NCBI GenBank assembly: GCA_018398765.1
Contig: JAHBMJ010000280.1
Location: forward strand, 10,001-51,402
DNA length: 41,402 bases
DNA from: Chromera velia
Taxonomy: Eukaryota > Sar > Chromeraceae
Direction of reading: 5' to 3'
The number at the start of each line of letters is the position of its first letter. Position 1 is the first letter of the stretch. The notes beneath the pieces are model-generated. The model saw only the letters and a program-made list of their open reading frames with translations. It had not been told where the DNA came from and did no database searches. Both the position numbers and the translations under genes were made by a program. Shown here one piece after another: positions 1 to 11,169 of this stretch.

Positions 1-3000
1 GAGGTCTTGCCGTGGCTGCTCGACTGCATGAGGGCACAGTCGGAACCCTCGGACGATAACTTGGAGGACTGCGTGGAGACTATCGGCAAGTGCCTCACAG
101 GTTGGAAAGAAGGAATGATTGTCTTTCTCTTTCTTGTCTGTTTTTCTGTCCGGCCGTCTGATTGTTGGGGAAATAGAGAAATCACGCAGTCCTTTTGCAT
201 TTGTACCTGCTAGTTTCTGCCTTTCTTTGCACGGCACTTGGTAAAGTTGTAGAGGCCTGCGTGATCTCTCTGTTCGTCCATTGTTTGGGAGGTTGTGGAG
301 GGCCTGTGTTGGGATTTTTGATTTGATTTGGTGTTCGTGTGGAGAGGCGGGGTCGAAAGACCTGACTCTGAATCCGGCCGGCACTGTCCAAAGAGGACCT
401 CTTTTGTTGGCCAAGAAGTTTTTCTCTTTTCCTTCTGGGTCTTCGCGTGAGCGCAGTGTTTGGGGATAACTCGCAGTCCATTTATTATTTTCTTGTCATC
501 CTTTACTTTACTTCCTTTTCTTGCGTGTCTGCCTGCCTGCAGCTTACGGAGGTCCTGTGGCCCGTCTTCATCTGACAGAGATCTTCACTGTGGTGTCTGA
601 TGAGATTTTTGTTCCTTCTGCCAAGAGCTTCCAGACAGGAATCTTCTCCAGATTGTGGGAGAAAACACTCGCAATTGCCATCTCCGATGTGCCTGTCGGA
701 CTCTACCCGTCTTGGTCAGTCAGGCAGGCACTCTCTCTGTCACGTTTCTGCCTTACGAAAGCCAGCCCCTCCCCTTGATTTATTTCCTTCTCCCAGATAG
801 CCAAAGAAGCGAAAGCAGAACTTTTCTCTGTCGGTCTGACTGACTCATGTTCCCCCTGCGTGACTCGAATTCTTTCTGAAATTGCAGGTTTGACTCTGTC
901 CTTGCTCCTGCTTTGGACGATTTGAGCATTCAGATAGTCAACAACAAGGACCCCTGCAGTCCCGCCTTCAAGTCCGTTAAGCACATAGTCCTCGCCTCGG
1001 TCCGTGCGGGTGTGGTTGTCGTTCCCCTCATACTCCAACGCATCGTTCTTCCTGCTGCCAAACACGCCGCAGAGCTTGAGGCCGATTCGGCGTCAAGCAG
1101 CGGGACTACGGGTGCCTCTAGTTCCCCCGACACAAAAGAAGGAGCGGGAGGTGCGGGAGGGTTCTCAACCAAAAAGGGGGAGGATGCAGAGACACTGCAC
1201 AAGAGGGAGGAAGCAACAGTTCGATTCGTTGCCGAAGTGCTGGAGGAGGCCAATGTGTCTCACCGTCTCTGTTCCCCCTCAGCGTTGCGCGTTCACACAC
1301 GGAGTTTTACCGCAGAAACAACTGACCTCTGCCTGAAGTTGCTCTCACCGATAGACAGGGGGGAAGGTCCAATGCTCCACGTCTTACAACATCGCATCAA
1401 CCTTGTGAAGTACATTCTCAAGGCACTAACCTGCCTTGCTTCACTTCCCGGGACTCCAGCACCCCAGAGCAAAACCCTGTGTAACCTGTTGATTCGTCTC
1501 CCCCCTTTTTCATTCAACCGAGTAGCCCTAGAAGCAGACAGCCCGCACTTGTCACCACTCGACCCTGCCCAGCAAGAGTTCGTAACTCTCTGGCAGCAGC
1601 ACCTTGCTCAGCATGTGCGCCTCGAAGGTCACCTTGACGGCCTCAATCCTCTCCTAGACGTTGTATATGACAGCCTCGCCTCACTGTTGCACTGCCACCC
1701 AGACTCTGACATTCCCAGAACGGTCTCCGATCTGGTGGCAACAGCCCTCCCGTTTGAGGCAGCCGAAAGGTGGAAGGCTGTCCCCATGCATATTCTTTCT
1801 GCCCTCGAGGTTGCTGCTCGACCTCTTTCCGCCCCACCGCCTTCTCTTGGTGACGCCGCAGTGTGTGGCAGACAATCCCTTGAAGCGAACCTAGGGCTGA
1901 CTTCCACTCTCGAGCAGCTGTTTGAGTCGGTAGTCCACACTGCCTTCGGGGCACCCCCCCCCGCAGACATGGGAGTGTCGGCCGATGAGACTGCCTCAGT
2001 TGAGACCAAAGCGCTCCTCTTGACTGCTGCCGGTATTCGGGGTCTCGCACGGAGTTTCGGTCTCTTCGAAGCAATCCGCAAAGCACTCACACGAAACCGT
2101 CTCGAGTCATTAGTTGCTCGAGCAAAGGAAGACCTAGCTGCATCCCCACCAACACAAGTCCAGCAGCAAGCAGGGGGGAGCGCACTTCCCCCTCGATTGC
2201 GCTCGATCGCTGCGGTTGCCAGTGTTGTGACTGACGTGCTTGTAGGGGGAGATATGGAGAGTGAGGGGAATGCGGTCGAGGTTTGGTCGGAGTTGGCGAT
2301 TTCGTTGATGGAGATTGTGCACTCCAGTGCCGAGGGGTTTGAGAAGGTGGAAGAGTGTGGTAACGCTACCGCAACAGTTGTTCAGTGGGGAGGGGGATTG
2401 TTCGTGCTTGCACCTCTCCTCGCATCCGCACAAAATCTTCCTGTGCGCAAAGAAGGAGAAGAGGAAATGGAGGTCACAAAGCTAGCAGCCGGTCTTTTTG
2501 GAATTGCACGAAAGCTTGTTCGTCTCTCCGGCCTTCGTCAGTCGTCCCCTTCCTTAGCGTCCCTCCACAGATCTGCACAATCATGCGCATCCTCTCTGTT
2601 GCGTCTGTTGCCGGACGATTTCCGTTTGGAATCTCTCCGTCAGTTCCAGGCAGAACTCGACTCAGTAGACGACGAGAGCATCCCCGCCACCTCAGCAGAC
2701 GCAGCAGAGTCTACTCGAAGTTTGATAGAGAACGTGGGGCTGGCAGCACAGGCAGTGCTGGTGAGAGACCCATTCGGGTCCGGGCCTGAGCTTCTCTCCT
2801 CCCTTCTCGAAAAGTTTGAGAAGGGAAGTCTGACCAAGAGGAGACAAATTGCAGAGATCTTTTCCGTTGTTTTCGCCCCCCCCCGTCTCGCCTCTCGAGT
2901 TGGTATCGTCGGCAGGGTGGAGGAAGAAGCCTCATCCGGTGGTGCAAGTGAGGGGAGCTCTCTGAGGAGTTCCTCTGCAGGGGGAGGGGATGGAGACGAG

Positions 3001-4231
3001 GTGCGACTTCCCCCATTTGTTGCGCAACGCGCTTGCCATATGGCGTGGGCAAAGCTGGAGTCCCAAGTGCGAAAGGGGGATGTGGAGGCGTGTGCGTGTT
3101 TGGCAGCTGTGGTGGGGGCTCTGCCCGCAAAGGTATGTGAACCTTCTTTTTCACTCCCGTCTCCCAGGTGTTTTTTTTAAGTTGATGGACGGTTGTCTGG
3201 ATGCAGGAATGGGCAGACTGTACTTCTTCTCTTTCTCGGCCCTTCAACCTTGTTCCCCCCCAATAATTCGGTCCACTCCCTCCGTGTTGCCGTGTGTCAG
3301 CCTTCCAGACTTGCAAACCTCTTTCTGTTTTGTTTTCCCTCTTGATCTGCAGATGGCCTTGTCTGAGTTTGCCGCTGTATCTGTTGACACGATGGTCGCA
3401 ACCCTGAAGGGCTGCGCGAGGGCAGTGGAGACGACTCGCTCTTCCACATCCTCCTCGCCTTCTGGGAATGAGCAGCGGAAGGAGGGACTTGACCGTCTCT
3501 CTTGCGGGTCTGCTCTGCGTGCGTTGGCTCTCTCCTGTCGCGCCTTTGAGCTTTTGAACTGTGAGCCCGGCTCTCTTGACACTCTGGTCCTCGAGAGGTT
3601 GGACAGCGACATGACCTCGTTGGTCTCCTCTCTCTGTGGACTCGCCGAGAAGGCTGCCGTCCCTGCAGTCCGCCTTCTGGCGCTCCAGACCCTCCTGGAA
3701 GTCTCCAAGAGGCCCTTCCAGAACCTGTACTCACACCAAAGAGGAGTCAGTCAGTCAGTCAGTCAGTCAGTCAACAAGCAGGCAGGCAGGCAGGATTGCG
3801 AGTATGGCCATGAGCGTATGGATGGATGGAACCTTCTGGTGCGTGTGCGGATAAAAGAAATTTTCTGTTGCTGTTCGATTAGAAATTCCGGGCTGATGGC
3901 TGAAGGTTTTGCCATTGTATCCATGCATTGCTTCTCTTACGACTGAGGAGAGATGAAGGTGGTCCATGTCGAGTTGCAGTGCAGGTAATTTTTGGTGAGT
4001 GGACTTTCTCTTCTCAAGCGAGGGGAGATGTGCAGTTATCCCGAGTGGCTTAGCATGATCCATTCCGCCTCCTCAGGCTTCCTAATTGATGGGGGTTCTT
4101 CAATGTGCTTCCTTCCTTGTGTGTTCCTGCAGGTCATGCGTTCCCTCGCTCGGTGTGTCGACGACAAGAAGCAAACAGTGCGTCGTCTTGCTGCGATCTG
4201 TCGGGGTGCATGGGGATGCCTGGAAGCGTAG
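1..4231 (+). CDS. MMS19: MMS19-like cytosolic Fe-S assembly / DNA repair scaffold, 5' truncated
   Basis: Five exons are in view: <1-100, 543-714, 888-3132, 3353-3745 and 4133-4231. All junctions are GT-AG and keep frame (phases 1, 2, 0, 0), giving about 1002 residues ending in TAG; the N-terminus lies outside the window. Human MMS19 is about 1030 residues. Seen: the C-terminal HEAT-like repeat reads VMRSLARCVDDKKQTVRR then AAICRGAW, matching the family end (RALAKPLDDKKRLVRKEAV...RGEW); just before it, VRLLALQTLLEVSKRPF matches the penultimate repeat; near the left end FVPSAKSFQTGIF matches the family PSAKLLQ segment. The long middle exon is helical and poorly conserved. Known: MMS19 works with CIAO1 and CIAO2B to hand Fe-S clusters to cytosolic and nuclear proteins, including DNA repair and replication enzymes. 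The last donor (3746) sits at the first unit of a GTCA microsatellite. Convergent with the LRR gene downstream. Confidence 0.82.
3746..3792. repeat. GTCA and CAGG microsatellites at a splice donor
   Basis: About seven GTCA units (3746-3773) are followed by GCAG/GCAGG units. The first GTCAGT is the inferred 5' splice site of the last MMS19 intron, so the repeat offers several in-register donor-like copies spaced four bases apart. Only the first keeps the phase of the next exon. Confidence 0.85.
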
Positions 4232-4764
4232 TAGTTCCCTGAAGCAGTCTCTCTATCTACACATGCTTGCATTGACTGGTCCTCCGAAGTTGCATAACCC
4301 TGCTAGCCTCATCCTTTCCGGTTCGTGGCCAAGCAGATTCGCACCTGCATTTGCACATGCGTGCATCTTTTCAACTAGCTTTTCAACGATGATTTTTCTT
4401 AACTGCTTCAATGCCCTACGTGACATCAAGTTTTATTCCCTTGAGGTGAAAAACAGACTTAACAGCCCTAATTAAGTCATTAACAAATTTAAAATTCTAA
4501 AAATGTTATAGGTGACCGCCCGGCCGGCGTCTCACTGTCGAGTCACCGATGGCTGGCCCACAACAAAAAAATGTTTTCGATCATTTATAAACTAACATTT
4601 AAATCTAATTCATTTTATAATTTTTATTGGATGTTAATTTATAGTTTTAAAAAATCAATTTCTCTAGGGAATCCTGGAGGGAATCATCCGTAAAGATTTC
4701 CATGCATTCGTGTATGTGTATATATATGGTATGATATAGCATAACACTGAAGTATCAAACACAA
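4232..4764. other. AT-rich spacer between convergent genes
   Basis: This stretch separates the 3' ends of the MMS19 and LRR genes. It becomes AT-rich after 4430, apart from a short GC island at 4505-4560, and ends in TATA-type simple sequence around 4715-4740. I see no coding frame and no RNA gene. It presumably carries both 3' UTRs, but I could not single out a poly(A) signal with confidence. Confidence 0.6.
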
Positions 4765-7276
4765 CTAGCCATAAAATTTCAATGACAAAAAAATTAAATG
4801 GATGCATGTCCACATGTTTAACAGTAAATTGACGCAGCTTTTATGATCGAGTCTAGTGAGACTCGCTGGGAGGGTCGTAATCAATGACTTCCGGAAAAGC
4901 TTTCTGCAACTGCATCGCTCTTTCGCTCTCTTCCAGTCCGCGCGCGCGTTACCGGAGAGAAAGACCTTCGAGAGGAAGGGCATTCTTCTTGAGCCAAATA
5001 TGTCGGCCAGTATTTCAGGTGTACCAGTGGAGAGGATGTTATCCTGAAGATGTAGATGCCGCAAGGGGGGGGGGGCGACGATTCATCCACCCATCTCTCA
5101 ACTCACCCAAACCTGCGTCATTCAGAGCACATTCGATCAGTCTCAGCACCCTCAAGGAGGGAAGCTTGTCACCGTCTAGGGCAGACGAGAGCGCGGCGGC
5201 CTCTGACTCAAAGCTGACACGAACGAACGTCAGCTCGCGAAGGGAAGACAGCTTGCCACTGCTAAGCCCCGTGCAAAGAGAAAAGACCGCTACGTTTGAC
5301 TCCTCAATCAATCTGACCTCCAAGACCTGCAATCGGGACAGGTGCTCGGAGGCCAGACAAACGGAAAACGTGGCAACCAGTGCCGACTCAAAAGTATCGC
5401 CATACACATCTGAGAAGTGGACCCACATTTGCCGTAATGAGGCGGCGTGGGGGGAGTTGAGGTTAGTGACAAGAGTTTGGAATGATCTCAAATCTTCCTT
5501 TGTATCTACACACAGATTCATCTCACTCAGAGAGGGCACTTGGCCTGCAGCAATCAGGGAGGAAAGGGACGCAGCATTTTTTTCGTCCATCCATTTTACG
5601 AAACGCGTTTGAAGCTTTACAATTAAGGGATGGGAGACAACCCTCGCTCGCTACCACGCATAATGATTCCTTCTAAAAGTGCTCGCTCGGGTCTCTGGAT
5701 CTGTCAGACGAAGAGACACTTCCTCAAGGGTAGCCATGCAGGCTCCCGGATCTGTCAGCGCCCTTCCGAACGCTTCTGCGGTTGTCTGGTTGAAAATCCC
5801 TACCTCTGCTGAGACCTTCTGCAGATACGAAACCCGGCCGGAGCGGAGGGTCTCAGCGCAACACGTCAAAGCGGTATGGCGTTGGAGACTGCCGTGCGCT
5901 TGCAAATGCAGCTGAAGCCTCATCAAAGGAGGGGGGGATCTGCCCATACACAGACCCTCGCACAGAGCGACAAGCATTTGATTGGCAGGCCACCCCAATC
6001 TCACACGGCGCAGAGAGGGTGCTTTACCCGTGCTCAGCACCTCACCTAGCTCTGCCCCCCCCTTCCCCCCCTGACACCAGTCACAGAGATCAAGGTCCTC
6101 GAGCAAGGGCGTATTCCCCCCCCCCAACGCCTCAGCCAATTCCAAAATCCCCCCCCCAAACTCTCATCATCGTCGGGACAACACCATCGCAACTGGAGCT
6201 TTCGGAGATATGCCGCCCCCCCCCGACCCTAGAGCCCTAGCTCGACAACGAGGACACTGACGCAGATCGAAGCCGACGGGGCGATGCACTCTCATCAATC
6301 TGAAAATTGAGGATGAGGGCTTCCATTCTGGGCACCCGCCCTTCCCGCAGGGCCCTACCGAGAGTTTGCACCGCAGCATCGTAATTCTCTTGCTGACAAA
6401 ACCTGTTGTTGGGTCCTATTTCAACTCTGCTCAACAGCGGCGTTTTGCCGTCTGCCACTGCTTCAAAAAGAGATCGGGCAGCATTACCCGAAAACTCCGA
6501 ACAAGAACACAGGCTCAATACGGTGACGCCAGACAGGCGGCCGGAATGCACGGTGTTGGCAAGGGCTTGCATCCCCTCCCCCCCCCCACCCCTTTGGGAC
6601 CCAGACAGGCAAAGATCTTCAAGGAACGGAACGCCCCCCCCATCGACCGCGTTCATCAGAGCGGCAAGTTCTCCCGACTTTATTTTGGTGTTCGCAAGGT
6701 TGAGGATGCGGAGTTTCAGCAAACGTCCCGCGGCTGCTATGGCTGGAGCGGACACACGTCGATCTGACGCCCCCTCAACTCCGATCGGCTCGTCAAACAA
6801 TTTGTTTTCGCTTAGATCCAACTGCTCCAACTCTCCCAGTTGGTCTGTGGAGAGAACCATAGACAGGGGACCGTAGTCCCTGTCATTCTCTTCATCAGCT
6901 TCTTTTGTGTGGGTAAGAGAGTTATTCTTCAGAAGAAGAACCTTCAGAAAAGGGACTGCACCCGCGGTACAAAGTGCAGCAGCCAAATGCTTGAAACACC
7001 CAGCAAAAATTTCATTCTCGTTCAAATCGAGTGTTTGCAGAGAGGTCACTCTCTTCTCTTTCAAAACTTCAGCAAGGGCCTCCACGCCCTTTTCCTTCGC
7101 CCCTGTGCGAGCGAGGCCGAGGCACTGGAGGGGCGCAGAGAGACCCCTCACCAGCGCCCGCACCCCGAACGGGCCGAGCGGGTTGTCGCTCAGATCCAGG
7201 GACAGAAGGGCGGGGAGCCAACGAGCAGCGAGGGTGGAGCTGAGGGTCTCCATGGACGGGCTGCGGAATCCATTTT
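4765..7276 (-). CDS. Leucine-rich-repeat protein, ribonuclease-inhibitor type, frame-broken and 5' incomplete
   Basis: Read from high to low. Exon 7276-6290 opens after TTGTTCGTTGCAG. The intron 6289-6163 restores a Lys codon (A|AG) and continues into exon 6162-5720. A second intron, 5719-5615, is likely because a TAG at 5651-5653 lies in the only open frame. The next exon runs from 5614 and changes frame at an 11-G run (5065-5075), then continues to a stop at 4765. About 22 repeats of the LxxLxL type are visible, for example LLSLDLSDNPLG, LQTLDLNENEI, LEQLDLSENKLF, LEDLDLCDW, LRVLRLIECAL and LRHLHLQDNIL, each followed by a helical stretch of the xxLAxAL type, so the fold is a horseshoe of 25-30 residue repeats. 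No catalytic domain is seen; such proteins usually bind other proteins. The exon is preceded by an acceptor in phase 1, so upstream exons probably exist, although an in-frame ATG occurs at 7254-7252. The partner and cellular role are unknown. Confidence 0.75.
5065..5075. repeat. 11-G homopolymer at an LRR frame break
   Basis: LRR reading on the minus strand is open on both sides of this run, but in frames that differ by one base. Upstream the reading is ...AGLGELRDGW, downstream LRHLHLQDNILS. One G too many (or two too few) explains it. Either an assembly length error or a real frameshift would look the same here. Confidence 0.8.
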
Positions 7277-7650
7277 CTGCAACGAACAAATAGCATCGGA
7301 GCACAGACTCAGTTGCTCCCTATTCGGGAGATGCAAGTATCGCGTGAAAGCAATGCGTGGTCAAAAAGACACGTGGGTCGGCAGCGATGGGAAAGGTTGA
7401 ATCATGCTAAGGGACCAGCTTGCACGAGGCAGAGGAATCAGACAATCACCAAGAGTTCAAATCCGAAAAGTCGAAATTGAGGAGCGACAGCAGCGAAGTA
7501 TAGGATAGCAGAGGACAGCGAAAGAAAGAAAACAAGCACACAAGCAAGCATGCAAGCAAGAAAACGAAAAAAGAAGGACGAAGGAAAAAAGGGAAGGGAG
7601 GAATAAATGAAAGACGCTCTCACACACACATGCACACACACTCAAAAACG

Positions 7651-7681
<31 letters not shown>

Positions 7682-7707
7682 TCTCTCTGTCTCACACACA
7701 CGCGCGC

Positions 7708-7738
<31 letters not shown>

Positions 7739-10272
7739 ACCAGCCAGGCAAAGAGGAAGAGAACAGCACAGCAAGACTGCGAGAACGCAAGAGAGTGAGC
7801 AAGCAAAACAGCAAGAAAGCGGGAAAGAAAGGTCCAAAAGAAGACAAAGAAGGATACTGCTTCCGACTCTTATGGAAGTTTATGAGACGAAACCCGTGAA
7901 AAGGTACAAATCGAAGTCAGACAATCAGTATCTCTTCATGCAAACAAAAGAAAGAAAGGCTCATTCATTGACCCTTCAGCTCCAGTGTCTCCAGAGACGG
8001 GGGGAGTGAGGAAAGAAGTGACGAGAACAACAGTGGGATGTCATCGAGGTCGCATTCTGCACGTATGCCAACAGGAAGACGAAGAGGTCACAGCCTGTCA
8101 GTCAGCTCATCAGCCAGTCAGAAGTAAACATGATGCATCTGTGGGACTGCAGGCGCACGGGAAGACAGCACCTTCGGGGATTCTCTCGTTCCCTCTCATC
8201 CAGTGGAATCGTTGTTTTGCCACCTTATTGGGTACAGCGGACACGTGAAGATGGACACACAACTGCGTCAGGCAGTCGCTTCTGCATACACACGTGTTGG
8301 GATTCAGTCCAGACCGCAAGAAGCACACAGCACATAGAGAATCACCGAGAGAAGACTGTGCGATAGACTGACTGGAAGCACTCAGCGTCTTCAAAGAGGC
8401 TGTACCGTCCTCTCGTCCCTCTCTACCCCCCCCTCCCGTTTTCAGACGGTGGAAGAAGTTCGTCAGGACGGGCAGAGAAGAGGCCGTGAAGACACCCGGA
8501 CCTGCACGGATGCAGGCAGAAAGACACAGAGAGGGAGAGAGGGATGGCGAATTTGAGGATCTGTCTGTATCTCTATCTCTCTGCCTGTGGAGATTCGGAA
8601 ATTGAGTCATCCTCCGAAATCAAGTTCCATTTCTTGGATGGACACCCATCGATGCCATAACGATAGCAGGACCGGCAGGAAGGTAGGCAGGCAGACAAGT
8701 AGGCTTTGCTGTCCTTCTCGTCGTGATTTCATGGCAGCTCTTCCCAGATATCCGCTAGCCAAAGCTGAGCCAGAGAAATAAAGGAAAAGCGGAGAGAGCA
8801 GAGTGGCAGATTGGGGGCGGAAGGAAGGAGGACGCATGAAGGAAAACGGGGTTGAAGACTGCACCGACCGAAACGCTCTCTCCTGTCCGTCTTTTTTTTT
8901 TTCGATATGCACTTGGCAAAGAATACCGACAGAGAAAGAAAGAACTTCTCCGCACTGTCTCCAGTCCTCTCCTCTGCTGACCACACTTGAGTGACTCCAG
9001 GGAAGAGTTCCCCACCGGAAGGGAACAGAGAGAAGAATTTTCAGCTGCCGAGCACCCAGAGAGAATTCTGCATCAACCCAACAACATGCAGGACACACCG
9101 ATCCATCAGAAGAAATCGTAGTGAGTGCATTCACTGAACGCACAGTTACAGACTGTTTCCGAGTTCTACCCCCTTTCTGAAACGAAGTTGTGAAACCACG
9201 ACGGAGCCAGAGAGCGCCTCCCTCCGACGGAAAAAGTGGGCCTGGGCCTCATTTCAAATATCCCCTTCGTGTTTCTTCCTCGCTGCATTTCTCCCTCTGG
9301 CGATCGACAAAAGAAAGGAAGTTAACAACGGAGCCCCATATATACAGGGGAAAAAAAGAGGAATGAGAAGCTACCTGAGAGATCCAGACTTCCAAGAGGC
9401 AAACCGAAGCCTCTCTGCAAACAGACACGATTAACGCAACCGTGGATAGAAAGAGAGCGCAGAAAACAATGCGGTCAACGCTCTTCAATTCTAGTCTTCA
9501 ATTCCTAGTGCCTACAGTCATCGTGAGAGGTATGTGCAGACTGTCAGTTCTTGCATGAGCTTTTCTCACTTTCACCAAAAAACCAGAAGGCAGAATACCA
9601 GCTACTGGACAGAAAAGGAAAACAAAAAGTTGGGCAGAAACAGAACGCAAACGTTCAAAGATGAGACAACAGAACAGAGAGACAAACGTTTCATCTGTCT
9701 CTTTTTCGGATCAAATGATGGACAGCAAAAAAGCGCACGATGAACAAGATACAAAGACCGCAAGACAGATTTCTATAGCAACCAAGACCACCAAAAACTT
9801 CCGTTCTGCCCGACCGTTCTCATGAACTGCAGCAGGACGAATCCCAGACCGAAGCCTTCTCTGTGCGAGACGAGGGTGGAGATCTCCTGCAGGACGCAGA
9901 TGGATTTTTTTAAAGACGGGGGAAGGGGAGGGGGGGGGGGAGAAGAGAGAGAGAAAGGAGCAAAAAGGACTAAAGTCCCAATTTCTTCATGGAAACGTCG
10001 GCAGATTCTCTAGAGACTGAAAATGAGGAGAGGGTATCTTGATGTCTTGAGCGTTGACGAAAGAAAGAGGCGGAGATTGGAAATCGCGTACGGATTACTT
10101 AAACTTTCGGGATACAGAAGATTATTTCCGTTTGAATTACTCAAGGAAGACTATGGATAAACGGGAAGAGAGGGAACTGACCAGCCCAAGACTTCTAAAT
10201 AAATTCACCACTTCTGGAACCACAGAAGGATCTACTTAGACGCGCAAAGCAGCAGGGACAAACGCGCACCTG
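7277..10272. other. Gene-poor, plus-strand purine-rich stretch with simple repeats
   Basis: I see no convincing exon on either strand. The plus strand is strongly A/G/C-rich and T-poor, so the minus strand is pyrimidine-rich, just like the sense strand of the introns of the kinesin and MMS19 genes. The open frames here encode only low-complexity peptides. The simplest reading is intron and/or 5' UTR of a minus-strand transcript, possibly the LRR gene. Confidence 0.5.
7617..7738. repeat. Compound CA / CT / CG / GA dinucleotide microsatellite
   Basis: Alternating tracts of CACACA, CTCTCT, CACACA, CGCGCG and about 28 bases of GAGA follow one another. The open frames crossing it encode only Leu/Ser/Cys or Arg/Glu repeats and are not genes. 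Confidence 0.95.
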
Positions 10273-10505
10273 TGAAGTCTGAGGATAGTCACCAAAAGCA
10301 GCCGATAACAGATCATCCGCGGTCTGTACCGACTCCGTTCCTGATCTGTCAACCTTCCCGTCTCCTTCTGCAAAGAGAACACAAAGTGCCATCGTCAGCT
10401 TTGACTTCAACGTGAAGAGGGAAGGGACAAAGACGGCATTCTGCATGGTGGCAGCAGACCGGGAGAGGATCTCTCGAATTTTGTGAGTGGCTGAGACATC
10501 TGCCC
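10273..10505 (-). other. Possible isolated coding exon
   Basis: The minus-strand frame reads through residues such as MQNAVFVPSLFTLKSKL and VQTADDLLSAAFGDYP and ends at a good donor (CACAG|GTGCGC, 10272). An acceptor-like GTGAACAG precedes it near 10505. The composition is protein-like and unlike the repeats to its left. It could be a 5' exon of the LRR gene, but its end is phase 0 and the next known exon needs phase 1, so at least one more exon would be required. No domain recognised. Confidence 0.3.
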
Positions 10506-10519
10506 TGTTCACTACGAAT

Positions 10520-11169
10520 TAAACGAAATGGATACTCAAATCGGTGGTCCTACTTAATTGATGGCCTACTTCAGTCTGACAAGGGAGCATTCGATTTCTG
10601 CAATGACCTCATACACGTGCGTAGGCAGGTTTGTATTCACGCAAGAAAGTCAGATGGCTGATCGAGATCGGAGGTGATGGTAGTGTCGGAAAAAACCCTG
10701 ATTGGGCCTGCATGGGTTCAATGGGTTGTCTGTGGGTGTGACATGGTGTGACTCGTCGGATCAAAAACCGATTCAATGGGAGGGTTAGAAGCCCAAATTG
10801 CTGCCCATGCAATGCCCCTGTTCGTCAAGCCGATCTCCCGCGCGGCCGTCTCGTCGGCCGTAGCCGGCTACGTTGGTCTCTTTCATGTCTCTTTCGATCG
10901 CGTATCATTTGCAACTCCCGATTATAAATTGCCTGTTTTGCAATATCCTACACTGGCCTTGCTTGCATTTCCGATCGACTCAATCATCCAAACAAAACGG
11001 CCAACGTGGAGTATGACAGCTCGACATCAAGAGATTAGACACTGAAGAAGTTACTTCCCTGGAGAGTCGCTTGACACATCATTGTGTATTGTTGAAAAGT
11101 CTCCTCCCAACTGGGCGTCTCTGCGTCAGAAGAGGAGTTACCGTCTCCCTTTTGTCCGAAGGGAAAATA
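10520..11169. other. Upstream region of the METTL24-GT15 fusion gene
   Basis: A 90-codon plus-strand frame begins with ATG at 10776 and stops at 11045, but shows no motif. The frame of the downstream gene is open upstream of its ATG as well, from about 11071, without another ATG. The stretch is best seen as promoter and 5' UTR. I could not define a core promoter element. Confidence 0.4.

Noticed and set aside
1629..2090. Two long minus-strand frames opposite the large MMS19 exon
   Set aside because: Shadows of a GC-rich coding exon; no motif and no splice context.
6840..7400. Plus-strand 186-codon frame
   Set aside because: Antisense to LRR-coding sequence; no motif of its own.
7438..7899. 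Frames across the compound dinucleotide repeat on both strands
   Set aside because: Pure low-complexity translation of CA, CT and GA tracts.
8607..9143. Minus-strand 178-codon frame
   Set aside because: Starts at GTG, not ATG, has no recognisable motif, and lies in the pyrimidine-skewed region best read as intron or 5' region.
10776..11045. Plus-strand 89-codon ATG frame upstream of the METTL24-GT15 gene
   Set aside because: No motif and no supporting signal; I could not tell it from a chance open frame or a 5' UTR frame.
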